Shown piece by piece: positions 47,301-58,386 of a stretch of DNA of 64,000 nt (its first letter is position 1; the number at the start of each line of letters is the position of its first letter). A program made the position numbers and the translations under genes. This stretch comes from Trebouxia sp. TZW2008 (Eukaryota; Chlorophyta; Trebouxiophyceae; Trebouxiales; Trebouxiaceae): NCBI GenBank assembly GCA_002118135.1, contig BDIU01000410.1:1-64000 (forward strand). The letters are read 5' to 3'. Below the pieces are notes generated by a model. That model saw nothing but the letters and a program-made list of their open reading frames with translations. It did not search any database and was not told where the DNA came from.

Positions 47301-50300
47301 CAAGGGCGGCACATGGGCGCCATGTGCCACCCACGTGTACTCCCTTGAGTACCCCTGGTGCAGACACGGATGATCTACAGTGACGTCATCTTGCAGAAGG
47401 CTACGCCTGTCTTGACGGACTTTATGACTCTGATCCAGCGCAGCACCTTCTGATCCATTTGGCAACTCATGTTGATCTTTCAGTATTGCAGGGCCATTCT
47501 CTGGTCTGTAGTTCTCAGTCACACGCTGTCCTTGCAGCGCTCTGCGTCCGCCATTGTCTGCCTCAGTGCCTATGCCTGCTGTGTCTGTGAGCGTATTCAC
47601 AGTGTCGTCTTGGTCCAGAGGCTTGTGTTGGATTGAGTCCCCAAGCAGCGCTTCAGTGCCTTTGTCCAGGTGCTGAGTCATCTGGGCTGACAGTAGACAC
47701 GCTACTGATCTGTCAAAGGCGTCATTGAGGCCGTAGGTGTGATGCACATGGGTGTACAGCGAGTAGTTCCTGCCCAGAAGTGTCAAGTTCACTGCAAACC
47801 ACACATCACACTAGTGTCAACCTGATTGCAAGCCACAAAATACAGGTGCATCAACTTCAGTGCAAGGCACACATCACAGGTCATCCGGTACTGACCTGCA
47901 CTTGTATTGAGCTTGCAGCGCATGACGCGTCACCATTGTGTCAACACGTTGAATTGTGATATGACCCTTACACAAGATGGTGCAACTGGCGGAATGCTGA
48001 GTAAACAGTCGTGACAAGTTCAACACTGTCCAGTTGCAAATGAACATGTTCATATCTATCCCAGATTCATATGTTCCAGGGGATTTTGCATGACCTGTTT
48101 TGAACACTTGCCTTGAGAGCCATCGTCTGCTGGTGCATCTGGCACAAATGACACCTCCAGGGATGAGCCTCCAAGGTCTACAGCGCCCACAGTCCCTTGC
48201 ACTCCATCCAAGCCCTCATCCCTGCTTCTGCCTGATGCAGTATAACACAAAGCATAAGATACCAACAGTACTGGCTAGCCACACTTGCCTGATGCACTAC
48301 AACAGACACCAACAGACATTGCCGCTGGTGCATAAGAAACACAAAGAATCAGATGTCAACAGTGCTGGCTAAACATGTACATGATCTCGTAGCTCATCTC
48401 TTGATGCTGATTTCATGTTGCCAGTGTTGACCATGTCTGCTCACACAGTAGTTTGGACTCAATCAAAGATCACAACACAACTCTTGCCTCGTACGACGTG
48501 ACAAACTTCAGGTGCTGACTGATAGCAAACATGTATTTGTAGCTCATGTCTTGATGCTGATCTCACAAACCTAGTATAAACGAAGCGAGCTCTGCCAGCA
48601 CTGTGAACAGGAGGCTTGCAACACGGCAACAGGTGTGTTATTCATAAGTGTGCCAGAGGTGTGCCGTGACCAAGGTGCGACAGCACAGCACAGTACTGCA
48701 ACTGGTGACGTGACGTGACGTGACGTGAAGTGAAGTGAAGTGACCTGTACAGGGTGAGGTGTACCTGCCTGGTCATGTTTGCCAACACCTGAAGTCAAGT
48801 GGCCTGTGAGGTAGTTGAGGGCCATCCAGCCATACATGCCCTCATCAATGCCAGAAATCACCCTTGCCCAATCAGGCTCAAACCTATACGATGTGACTTA
48901 ACTGAGTGGTGTCTTGACGGTGCAGCTGGCCGTGCATAAGGAGTGCCATGCATAGGGCTGGCGGCATGCAGAGGGACGGAAACGTCTTGCAAAAACTGGT
49001 GTGGATACACATGTGCATGGCAAAGCCTTGACCTGACAGGACAGATCAGCCTTGGAGTAGCCTCAAAGCACAGTTGCGCCTGCTTGAGCAACGTTGCATG
49101 AGACCAAGGTCCAAGTGCAATGTTGCAGCATTGTGTGGGAGCAGCTTCATCAGCAATGGATGAGTAAGCTGGAAGAGCAGTGCATGGGAGGGCTCAAGCA
49201 GCGCTGCAGGGGACAAGTGGAAAACGCATTGTGTGGCAGGGCTTGAGCGGCACTGTGAGAGACAGCTCAAGCAGCCTTGCATGAGACTGATTGAACAGCG
49301 CAGCACAAGACACATTGAGCAGCCTTGGAGAAGCGCCTTGAGCCGGCCTAAGAAAGCCTGCCTGACAAGACACAATTTGAACTACACACGTCCAGCATCT
49401 GTGCTAGAATGTGCAACATGTTACTGTGATCACTGGCTTGAAAAGCACAGAGGCAGCACTGTGCGCCTTGCCTGAAGACTGAAGCTTGCAAAGCCGTCTG
49501 TACACTGGCAAGCAACCTGGTCTGGCTTTCAGGGCTCAGCACTCTGAGGCCCGCTGTGCCAAACAGGAACAGTGGAGAGGATGCCCAGTGCTTGCTTGGT
49601 ACTACTGCCTCTGCCCATGCTAGCAGTGGCTGTAGTGCTGTTGTCCACAGGCCTGTCAAGTGCAAAGAGCAGTGCACACTCAAGATCAACACACAATGGA
49701 GCAGCAGCAGCAGCGGCAGCAGCCAAGTGAGAACAGCATTGAGGGACTCCAACAATTGCTGAGAACCACTGCGTCTGCCCATGCTAGCAGGGGCAGCAGG
49801 AATGTTGTTCAAAGGCCATGTCTGACCCATGATGCAGACCTCTTGACTGCTCAAACCATTCTCACATCTCATGCTTATCTCTTGACTTTACCTTTGGGGT
49901 CATCAGCGAATTTGTCCATTCCTGGCTCTGTCTCAACCCTCTCATATGCTCTGACATCCCCAGCAGCCCTTCTTGGCACTGCAACATCAAGCGTCAACAC
50001 TGACAGATGGCTGGCGTCATAACTTCGTAATGACAAGGTCACACATACAAAGTCTCAAGCAGGACAAGCCTGTTTGATTGACATGCGGGTGCTGGTTGAC
50101 CACTGCATCAGGAGAACATGCTCGCCTTTCTGTTGCGCTGTCCCTGGTGCGGTTGCAGTCAGCAATGGCAGATGTCCAGGACCCTGCTGCCACTTGTAAA
50201 CAACTCTGCACATGACAGGTCATGAGAAACGCGTCAGCAAGCTGAGTCCAAACAGCAGCAGAGCTGTTCTCACATCCTGGTGCCTGTGCTGCCACTGTCG

Positions 50301-50534
50301 ATGATCAGCACATACTGGGTGTCGCCATGACGGTGAAACGTCAGAAAGACGAGCCCTGCCAAAAAGACCTGCACAAAATCGATGGCGCAGTGTACAAATC
50401 GCTGCTGGATTCGGATAACACATTGATACAGCAGCTGCTAAACGTACCAGAACAGCGAAAACGCTGGTCTTGGAGCGTTTGCTGGGTAGCAGATCAGCTG
50501 CAACCGCACGAAAGTCCCTGAAGCTCGTGAGCAT
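44385..50534 (-). CDS. apyrase / NTPDase (GDA1-CD39 family) with two membrane anchors, 13 exons
   Basis: Nucleoside tri-/diphosphatase. Exons: 50534-50448, 50368-50274, 50205-50126, 49978-49892, 49652-49472, 48883-48765, 48231-48112, 47791-47278, 47110-46980, 46635-46485, 45941-45781, 45196-45102, 44717-44385. Phases join to an open frame of about 717 aa. An N-terminal anchor at residues about 24-40 is followed by ACR1 (LIIDSGSTGTR, 50-60). Then come YERVETEPGMDKFADDP, ACR2 (LFLFGTAGLRVL), ACR3 (ISGIDEGMYGWMALNYLTG), ACR4 (VGAVDLGGSSLEVSF), the region LLGRNYSLYTHVHHTYGLN, and a C-terminal WTLGAALAEG. A second anchor (MWAAFAIFITLSLALLIYI) and a Ser/Pro-rich tail of about 110 residues end it. 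Three introns appear to use GC donors (at 50125, 49471 and 48111); the exon 3 end is least certain. Topology suggests a Golgi or plasma-membrane enzyme. Confidence 0.9.
44880..45066 (-). repeat. two decayed copies of the apyrase transmembrane exon
   Basis: The minus strand at about 45066-44960 (ending in CCAGCGCCAG|GTGC) and about 44925-44880 (TTGGGTAGCCTTTGCTATC) repeats exon 12 (45196-45102) with substitutions. Both lie in the intron after the real exon. Confidence 0.65.
45195..45353 (-). repeat. 46-bp tandem repeat at an intron acceptor
   Basis: Three and a half copies of a 46-bp unit (start points 45195, 45241, 45287, 45334). On the minus strand each carries the pyrimidine/CTGCCTGCAG acceptor of exon 12. 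The copy nearest the exon is the one used in the model. Confidence 0.85.
45666..45701. other. 15-bp hairpin in an apyrase intron
   Basis: Arms ACATTGTCTGTATGC (45666-45680) and GCGTACAGACAATGT (45687-45701) pair at 14 of 15 positions around a 6-nt loop, downstream of exon 11. Confidence 0.7.
48708..48745. repeat. GTGAC/GTGAA microsatellite
   Basis: About seven 5-bp units (TGACG then TGAAG) in an apyrase intron, close to the donor of exon 6. Confidence 0.85.
49736..49818 (-). repeat. decayed copy of apyrase exon 5 5' edge
   Basis: Contains TCTGCCCATGCTAGCAG and flanks matching 49612-49650 of exon 5. It lies in the intron upstream of that exon. Confidence 0.7.
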
Positions 50535-51287
50535 AGACAGGGCGAATCCTACAGGTATTTAGTTAGCTGGTAGCTGCTGCAAATCGAGGCCGGCGCGGCT
50601 TTGAGCTTCCGCGACGCGCAAGAGAGAGAGAGAGTAATTTTACATGTCCCCGTGCAACAAGAACGGGCATGTGGTAGCTCCAGAATACCTGCTCGCGCGC
50701 AAAGTACAATTTTGCTGATGCTCTCTGTCCTGACTTTCGGCAGCGTCCACGATCTGATTCGCAGCAGCAGTGACGTTCCCGCAGTGGAAGCGTGACAGTC
50801 GTGTTGGAGCTGCCCGTATCACACAACCAGGCGTCAGACAAATTGTCAGCGCAAGTCTTGCTTTCTGCCGAGCCCCGTTGCGGCACAAGCGCTGCTTGTG
50901 GATCAGCAGTGAAGCTTTGCGTTGGCGCGTCTGCAGGCTCTAAGCTTGCACCAGTCACAGGTACGGAAGCATTGACCACGCCGCACCGGCAGATGCTTTG
51001 CAGACGCTTTCAGGAGCATCAGCACCACATTTGCAGCAGTGTCTGAAGTCTCTTGTTATTGAAAGCTTTTTGAAGCAGCTGCCCACTCATCGCAGCTGGC
51101 AGACTGCTATGATATTACACAAATTGCAAGGCTGTGATCCAGGCTGTGCTGCACGAGAACGCCCTGCTCACAAATCCAGTCAGTTTGCTGTTGCCGTAAT
51201 GTAGGGCTCTCAGGCTTGGTGCAACTTTCCTGGAAACTTGATTGCAAATGTTTGCTTGCTCTGAGGCTTCGTGTGCTTTGCTACAGC
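50535..51287. promoter_or_regulatory. divergent region between apyrase and the FunK1-like gene, with a duplicated module
   Basis: About 50655-50765 is closely similar to 55405-55520, in the same orientation. Both contain GTGCAACAAGAACGGGCATG followed by TGGTAGCTCC, then a CTCTCTGTC and a TTTCGGCAGCGT element. The second copy lies upstream of the gene at 56168. The module probably belongs to the promoters of the two plus-strand genes. Confidence 0.6.
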
Positions 51288-54200
51288 ATGACTACAGTCA
51301 GCGAACTAGTTGACAAGGTTGATGTTCCTGAAGAGCACAAGGAACATGTCAAGACTGTTTTGCAAGACTTGGGATATGCAGCAGGCAGAGCAGTTGGCAA
51401 GGCTTTGCTGAAGATCACCAGAAAGCACATGACAGATGCTGGCATGAGCATTGCGGATGCCAATGCCATACTAGCTGAAGTGGACTCACTGCAAGGTAGC
51501 CTCCTTTTGCTAAAATATTGGCCAAGCTCTGCTAAATGATTGAGGCACTCACTTGTGGTGCTTCTGTCAACCTGATGTTCTGACTGTGCTAGTGCCATGC
51601 ATCAAGGTGCTGGTCACACATGCCAATTTAAAGCTGGGCTCAATGTTGTCCCAGCTGGTCATTGCAGCTCACTCTGCTTGTGCAGGCTCCCTTTCAGCAT
51701 TTGACCATGTAGCAGCATTCAAGGCTGAGCTAGCACTCCAGATCATACGGCCATACCATGCACACTTTGTTCAGCAGCAGTTGCATACTATCTACCTTCC
51801 GTGCATGGTCTAGCAGATGTTTGTCATGTAGTGTCATGCAGCTGTGCAATGTGAGTTTCAGATTTTGCTGTGTAGCTTATAGCACCAATGTTTAGGGTGC
51901 TGTCTGCACAGTTGTTTGGTTTTGCACCACAGCAAGGGCACATACCTAGGTTGGGACAGAGTCCTTATTGCTCATACAAGCATTGTGCATCTCGCGATGT
52001 CAGACAGACGCAGGCTGCATGTGGGTACAGGCATTGCTGCACATTAGAATGTGCTTCAGCGCGTGCGTTACGTCTGCTGTGTGGTGCATCTGGGGCTCCC
52101 AAAGATGACAAGACTGAAGAGGGTAGCTAAACCAAGTACTACACTTTTGTCTATGCATTTGGCTTGCCGGAGCACCTGTGACAGAGAAACACCACTCTCT
52201 GTCAGTCATTCCAACTGGTGCATGTTCGCATTATGCAAGCCTACTTAGCAGTGGTAGCGCAGAAGGTAGCTCAAGTGGTTGTAACTAGTTCACGCCTGTT
52301 TATAGCATGGGCCCCAGGCTCGTGATAAACAGTTTGTGGTCCGTAGTTGTGGCGAGCCTGGTCAGGGAAATGGGTGAGATGAAAATGGAAAGACTTGCTG
52401 CAGCAAGCACAACCACCACAGACCGCATGCTGGGACAGGTACAGCTTGTGCTCGTTGCTAGAATGCTGGCCACATGCGGTCTGACTTGTGTATTTGACTT
52501 GGACCATCTTCATGTGCAGAGTTGGAGTGAACAAGCCAAGCACACGGCTGACATTCTTGCTGGCATCCAGCACCTATCAAGCAGGGATTACGCAGCAGCT
52601 GCTCAGCACGCCAAGGATCACCTGTTAGCATTTCAGCAACAGCGGCCACGTATGGCACTCCCTGGTTTTGGCTCCATGGATACGTCTGCTGCGTTGAGAA
52701 GTCAGCTCCCACATGTGCCTGTGCAGGAAAGCAGCTCAAAAAGCGATCACTAGAAGCCTTGAAGTCTAACATCAGTGGCAGCCGTCTGATTGACCTCATC
52801 CAAGGTGATGAGCATGGACTGCAGGAAACCAAGCATATGCAGCTGCAGCTCATGGAGCTGTTGCGAGGTGTACATGCTCTCAAACCCGCTGCAGTTCAGA
52901 TACATGATACACACTCAAAGGATCCTATACAAAAGCCAGCAGGCCAGGTTGACTGCAGCTTGCTTGCGTCAGATCTGCCCCGATGGACAAGCATGGTCAT
53001 CCCTGTTGAATTCAAGCTTGACGACAGTGAGCTTTCCACACTTCTGGGTGAAATTTTGAACTGCATTCGGCACACTTTTCAGCAGCAGCCAGCTCGCCAG
53101 CGGGCCTTTGCTGTCATCATCACCATGCAAAGCATTGGAGTGTTCCAGTTCACCAGGTTGTGTGGTAGTGCTTTCAACCTTCAGAGAAGTGGCGCCCAGG
53201 TGCAACTCTTAACACCTGTGCATGTTTAGTGGGGAGTGCATTGTCGGCCTGGGAGCAATTTGACCTTGATGTTGTGATGTATTTGGCTGAGTGTCGATTG
53301 ACTGTCATCTTGACCTTAGTACTGGGACCGTCATGATGCTGCTGCTGTTTTTGGTCACCCCAAAATGTTCCTTGCACTGCTCTGTTGTACTGCTTTTCTG
53401 CGCTATCGCTGTCTCAGTGCTTGCAAACCATTCTCAGAATGCTCCTGCATTGCTGCTAGGAAGCTGTTGGTGTGATGCACCTTAAATCAAACAGTTTCGT
53501 GTGTCATATAGGTATTGAGATTTGATGGAGCTTGCATTGGTTTTCAGTGGCTGGTGCGAATAATTCACGGCGCACTCGCTGACTTAGGCTATGCAAACCC
53601 TCAGCTACCTCTTCCACTAAGGCTAGGATGCCACACAGTATCCAAAATCTGTTTTCTGGCCCAAGGCCTGAAATAAGGAAGCAACTTTGTGTACCGTGTT
53701 GACTGTGGGCAGGGGCAAGCCATCCTAAAGTTGAATTGCACTGAGCGCGAGGTATGCCAGCCAGTATGTTGCAAGTTGCTGGTCTCATGTTTGTTCTAAG
53801 GTTGCATGCAGTGCTTTGCGTACATGTATTGTGCTTCACTGGAATCAAGGAGCCTGCTTTGTCTCCAATATCAGATTGGTCCCATTCTCAGGCAATTTCA
53901 TGAATATCTGCTGATGCTGCACACTACTTTGAGACTTTGATGGAATGAATGCAGACTGAGATTCTCAAAAAGCTTGGCGGCGTGAGCAATGTCGTCCAGC
54001 TGTTAGGGCATGAAATGGTCACAGGATTCAAAGACTAGGCTTGGCATGCAATACTCGTCAGACCCTTTGGCAGATTGCTAGTTTCAGCAGACAATGCATG
54101 TACAAGCAGGCCGCCTTTGACATTGCTGCAGCCATTCAAGGCAGCTTCGCTAAGGGCATCAGGCACCAAGATATTTCCCCATTCAATATAATTGTTTATC

Positions 54201-54784
54201 AAGACAGAGCCTTCTTGACAGACTGGTCAGCCGGCAAGGTGAGCTCTGTTGTGGCCAGCATAGCAGTTCATGTTCAATTTGTCGCAGACATTGCATTGCA
54301 TTTGAGCCTGCCTGTTGTAAGACAGAGTGAAATGGGTTTTGTGCAGGTGTCTTCAGGGGCTCAAAGTCCTGTGGAAGACCTCAAGAAACTCACCATGACT
54401 CCTCTGTTTAAGGCCATTTCAGTTTTGAAAGGCCTTCAACACAGCATCAGTAGTCATCTCGAGTCCTTGTTCTATTCACTGTATTATGTAGCGTTGGGCT
54501 CCAAGATGCCTGATGCCAAGGTCTTTGAAACATTTGAAAAGTGCGCTCTCTGGTGGATGATCAGATCTGGCGCCATGATGGCACAGGCACCTAGCCATCT
54601 TGACCGCATACAAGATCCTGAGCTAAGATCTTTCATGCTGCGTCTTCATCATGTGTTCTTTGAGTGGGTTGAGGACTTGGGGTGTTGCAAGTACAGAGAA
54701 AATGTGACTGCACCGGAAGTGCAACAAGTCTGCAGGGATGGTGATGTCGATACTAGCTCCTGTATTTTGAATGCTGATGCTTAG
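51288..54784 (+). pseudogene. FunK1-like protein kinase, apparently disrupted
   Basis: Eukaryotic kinase of the fungal-type FunK1 family. Supported pieces: 51288-51495 (MTTVSELVDKVDVPEEHKEH), 51686-51807, several weaker exons between 52.0 and 52.7 kb, 52727-53209 (MVIPVEFKLDDSE, QQQPARQRAFAVII), about 53551-53755 (HGALADLGYANPQLPLP, FVYRVDCGQGQAILKL), 53955 onward (ILKKLGGVSNVVQLLGHE), then the catalytic loop IRHQDISPFNIIV and FLTDWSAGK (HRD and DFG equivalents) up to 54237, and 54347-54784 (HLESLFYSLYYVALGS). Problems: an in-frame TAA at 53674-53676 inside the N-lobe, and a one-base frame change near 54090 between RPFGRLLVSADNA and KQAAFDIAAAIQ. Either a young pseudogene or an imperfect sequence. 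Its 5' part is related to the next gene. Confidence 0.6.
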
Positions 54785-56167
54785 GTGCCAAAAGCTGCAC
54801 GCTATTGACATCTGATTTATGATTGTGACATAGCTGTATGTAAGCGTTTCTCAGTGGCAACCGGACATGCAGGCCCTCGGTGTGGTTGTCACAAAAGCAG
54901 TTCCTTTTGCAAGACTGCTAGAAGTCTGGTTTCAGTCAGCTGCGGCAAGGCTTGTGTTTACTGTTGCTAGCTCACGTGTTTTTGCCTCACGTGACTGGTG
55001 TAGCCCTAATACTCAAACACTGTAAACAATGCAGCTGCTCCATGTACACCTCCACCTATGCCTCAGCGCGTTGGTCCACTACCCAGCCCCATTCGCTGGG
55101 TGCTGTGTTTCAGGTAGTAATTCTCTCTCTTCACAGTGGCCTGCCAGTTGCTTTTCCTCAGCGCTCGTGGCTGGCAGTTTTCAGCTCAGCGTCAGACAGT
55201 TGTGACAGCTCAATACCAACAGCAACCTCCTACTTCTCGCAGATCGCTCCAATAAAAAGCTTTGGCGTAGTTTGCATCGCGGCAGCTATAACAGTCAAAG
55301 CGACCATCGAGTCCAAAACCCCATTCGCTGCCAAGGTCTGCACGCAGTCCGATCCTGGTTTCGGTGCGGTGGTTACTAACGACCAGAAGTGTGTTACAGG
55401 CTTCCGTCGTGCAACAAGAACGGGCATGTGGTAGCTCCGGAACACCTTTTTTGTTCAGCAAAGACAAATTTGCTTCTTCTCTCTGTCGCGGACTTGCTGT
55501 GTTCTTGCTTTCGGCAGCGTGTTTCGGCATTCCATTTCTCGTTGTACGGCACTTTCACAGTTACACAGCGATCTGACTGCTCTCAGTCGTCAGACAGGGC
55601 TGCCGGACGCCTGCAAATGCTATAGCAGTTTGCCTGGCCCCGCTCACAAGGAACCGCATCCGATTTGCAAGGGGACTTCGCTCTTGCCGGTACACTCTTG
55701 TTGAGCTCGAGCTCAAAGGTCCGGATCGAGCAATTTCATCTGCCACCTTTGGCTCCTCGTCAGAATAGTTGAAGCATTCGGCGCTGGAGTCGGCGTTTCG
55801 TGCCTTCACAGGCCTTGGCCAATGAATGCTTGTGTGGCAGCAGTGCGCAAAGCAAGGTTTGTCACTCCTGTTGGGTAGCACTGAGACTCCGATTAGGCGT
55901 CTGGGAATCTTGGCACATGCCTTTTTTGGTGACACATTCTGGCGGCAAGTGAGGACAGCCTGCAGCACAATCTGCCCTGTCGATGCTCTGCTGTTCTGTT
56001 CTGAAAGGAGCTTGCCTGTAGTCACCTCTTTGCAGCACATTGCTCAAAGTCTTGGCGCGTTTGGGAGGGCTGTCACCTGCAACAGAGTTCATGACCAATC
56101 ATCTGTAAACATGCGCACATGGCCCTTTTGCAACTTGTTCCTTCCCTCCGCAGGACTTGAACGCAAC
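54785..56167. other. intergenic with a second copy of the promoter module
   Basis: 3' flank of the FunK1-like gene, then the module at 55405-55520 shared with 50655-50765. No gene is supported on either strand. Confidence 0.5.
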
Positions 56168-58386
56168 ATGGCTGAATGGCTGACACTGCTGGACCAGCTT
56201 GAGATCCCAGATGGGGCTGTGTTAGGGCTCAGTGCTTCAGATAAGCCAGTCTTGAAGGGCAAATTGCTGCAGCTACCAGCAGCAGACAGGCCACTTTTCT
56301 TTGATGGTCCTCCTTTGGACGTCTTGAAAACACTGCGCACCCTTCTACCTGACGCAGCATCAGGTCAGGCTCAGCTTCTGCTTCATCATGAGAATCAACT
56401 TGCATGTATAAGACAGCAGGAACTAGGGCATGTCCTGTCTCTTGTTGCATGGTGCAGATGCTAGTAGAGTGTAAAGCTGGGCCCAATATTGTCCCAGCTA
56501 CCTATTGCAGCTCATTCAGCTTGTGCAAGATCCCCTCCAACATTTCACCATGTGGCAGCATTCAAGGCTAAGCTGGCATTTCACATCATCAACGGACTCA
56601 ATGCACTGTGTGGCTTAGCAAGTCATGGATGTCCATTCGGATCCGTACTATGAGGCTAGACTTACTCAAGCTGGAGCTGTATCTAAAAGGCTTGACACCT
56701 GGTACAGGGTCAGCATAATGGTACCTAGCATCATAGCACAGTTTCTCTTCCTTTGCATCATGAAATGCTTTGACTGCAGAAGGAGGCAAGTCAGCACCAG
56801 CAATCATCCAAGCAGTGCGCGAGGAATTGCAACGCTTCAGATCAGGTGAATTGACTTTGCACCATGTTATGCTGGTTGGATGCCATGACAATACTTGCCA
56901 TTGAAATGTCTTGTGTTTCCTCTCCTGCAGAACTGACCGCAAATCGACCTGTCAAGAGCATTGCCCTCTCCGCCATATCAGGTACTCAGGTCAATAAGCT
57001 ACTTCAAGAGGTGCAGCTTGCACAGGTAGACGGCTTCAAAGCGGCACCTTTTGTACAAGCAGCAGGTCAGAGACTTTGTCACAGGCACAGAGTGTGTGCG
57101 CATGTTACATCTTCCTATTATGTCAGCCAGTTGCTGACTTGGCTGTGGCGCTGTAGGTGCAGCTGACATCGATCCCTTTGACTTCTCCCAGTATGTGGAT
57201 GAGAACGCAGGAACACCAGACTTTGTGAAGTACCATGAGAAACAGTTGCAAGCATGTGGCGTGCTCATAGGCCGTAGCGGGTATGAAGTTCATGATCTAC
57301 ATTCAAAACCACTGTACAGTGTACAGATAGGCGAGGCAGTGTATTCGGGTGGTGTCGATGGAGGCGTGGTACCATACTCTGTGGATGCAGATTCTGCGGC
57401 AATGCTGCTCCGGGTTGGCTTTGAGCATAAACAGTCTACTGCGGATAAGGCAGCCTTCCGCAGGAACAACCCACATCTCAAACAAGTGCGAAAACAGCTC
57501 AATACTCATCTATGCTCCTTGAGTTGCTCAGCTTGTCTTGATTGCTTACACAGACATGTAGTGCAGGCTATGCATGCAGGCTGAAGTGACTGCACCTAAG
57601 GAGTACACATTCAAAGAAGGTCGAGGCCAGGTGGTCTGCTGTTTGCTGGCTGCCCACAAGATGTGCCAGCTTCCACTAGACTTGGATCTTACAGATGGCA
57701 AGCGCCACCATCTGTTGCGGCTGAGGGACAATCAGCTGCTTGTGTATCAAGGATGCACACCAAACCAGGTTTCTCCCGTGGACAACAGGCCTGCTGCAAG
57801 TCACACGGTCCACCTTCATTGAGTGGGTTTTGCCAGGCTTGCATGCATAGCTTGCCTTGCACGCAAGTTGCATGCACCAGTATACTTCAGTCATTTGCTC
57901 CATGCTTTGCTGGTATCCATGCTATTAGATTGCCATGTTGCATAGGACCCAAATGCAGATATGCCATGGTAGTTGATGACTGAGCAAGGTATTTTGAAGA
58001 CCGTCAAAAGACACATGTGTTTTATGACTCTTGACACTGGGCCATCACCTTGAAACCAGCATGTGTCAGCGCCCCAGGTGCATATCAACCATATTGTGAT
58101 GACTCTGCAGGCATATGGTGAATTGGCAAACTTCCTGAAGAGTCAAAATGCACTGCTCACAAGCACGCGAATCAGGATGGAACCTCCCGAAGGATTGGAT
58201 GAGGACCTTTGCGCACCCATCAAAAAGTTGAAAGGACTTGGTCAAGGTGCAGCGTTCTCTGAGCAAGCTGAGTCATTGATCTCGTGTTGTGATTCTGTGG
58301 AAGAACAGCTTGCTACAGCATACCAACTAGCAAAAGAATGGGATTTTCCTGTATTAGATTGTGTGTCAAAGTTCTATGATATATGA
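56168..58386 (+). CDS. unknown protein, possible PD-(D/E)xK-like C-terminal domain (about 425 aa)
   Basis: Exons 56168-56363 (MAEWLTLLDQLEIPDGAV..), 56623-56708 (uncertain), 56780-56845, 56931-57065, 57157-57485, 57580-57768, 58111-58386 (stop TGA). Phases join except between the second and third. I do not recognise a named family. The central exon has DADSAAMLLRVGFEHKQS, a D...E-x-K arrangement, and the next has GRGQVVCCLLAAHK, reminiscent of the E-x-K and Gln region of restriction-like nucleases. This is a weak analogy. Exon 1 has the same length class, exit phase and helix-then-hydrophobic-Pro pattern as exon 1 of the FunK1-like gene, and the region 56466-56596 in its first intron matches that gene's exon 2 region, so the two share a 5' origin. 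Confidence 0.55.

Noticed and set aside
52251..52290. tRNA-like string (GTGGTAGCGCAGAAGG)
   Set aside because: No cloverleaf or T-arm could be drawn around it.
53163..53190. 28-nt GT...AG mini-intron in the FunK1-like gene
   Set aside because: Removing it breaks the frame that reads RSGAQ. The straight reading is open.
55561..56040. 159-codon minus-strand ORF
   Set aside because: No recognisable domain, overlaps the promoter side of the gene at 56168, and amino-acid composition looks like a chance frame.
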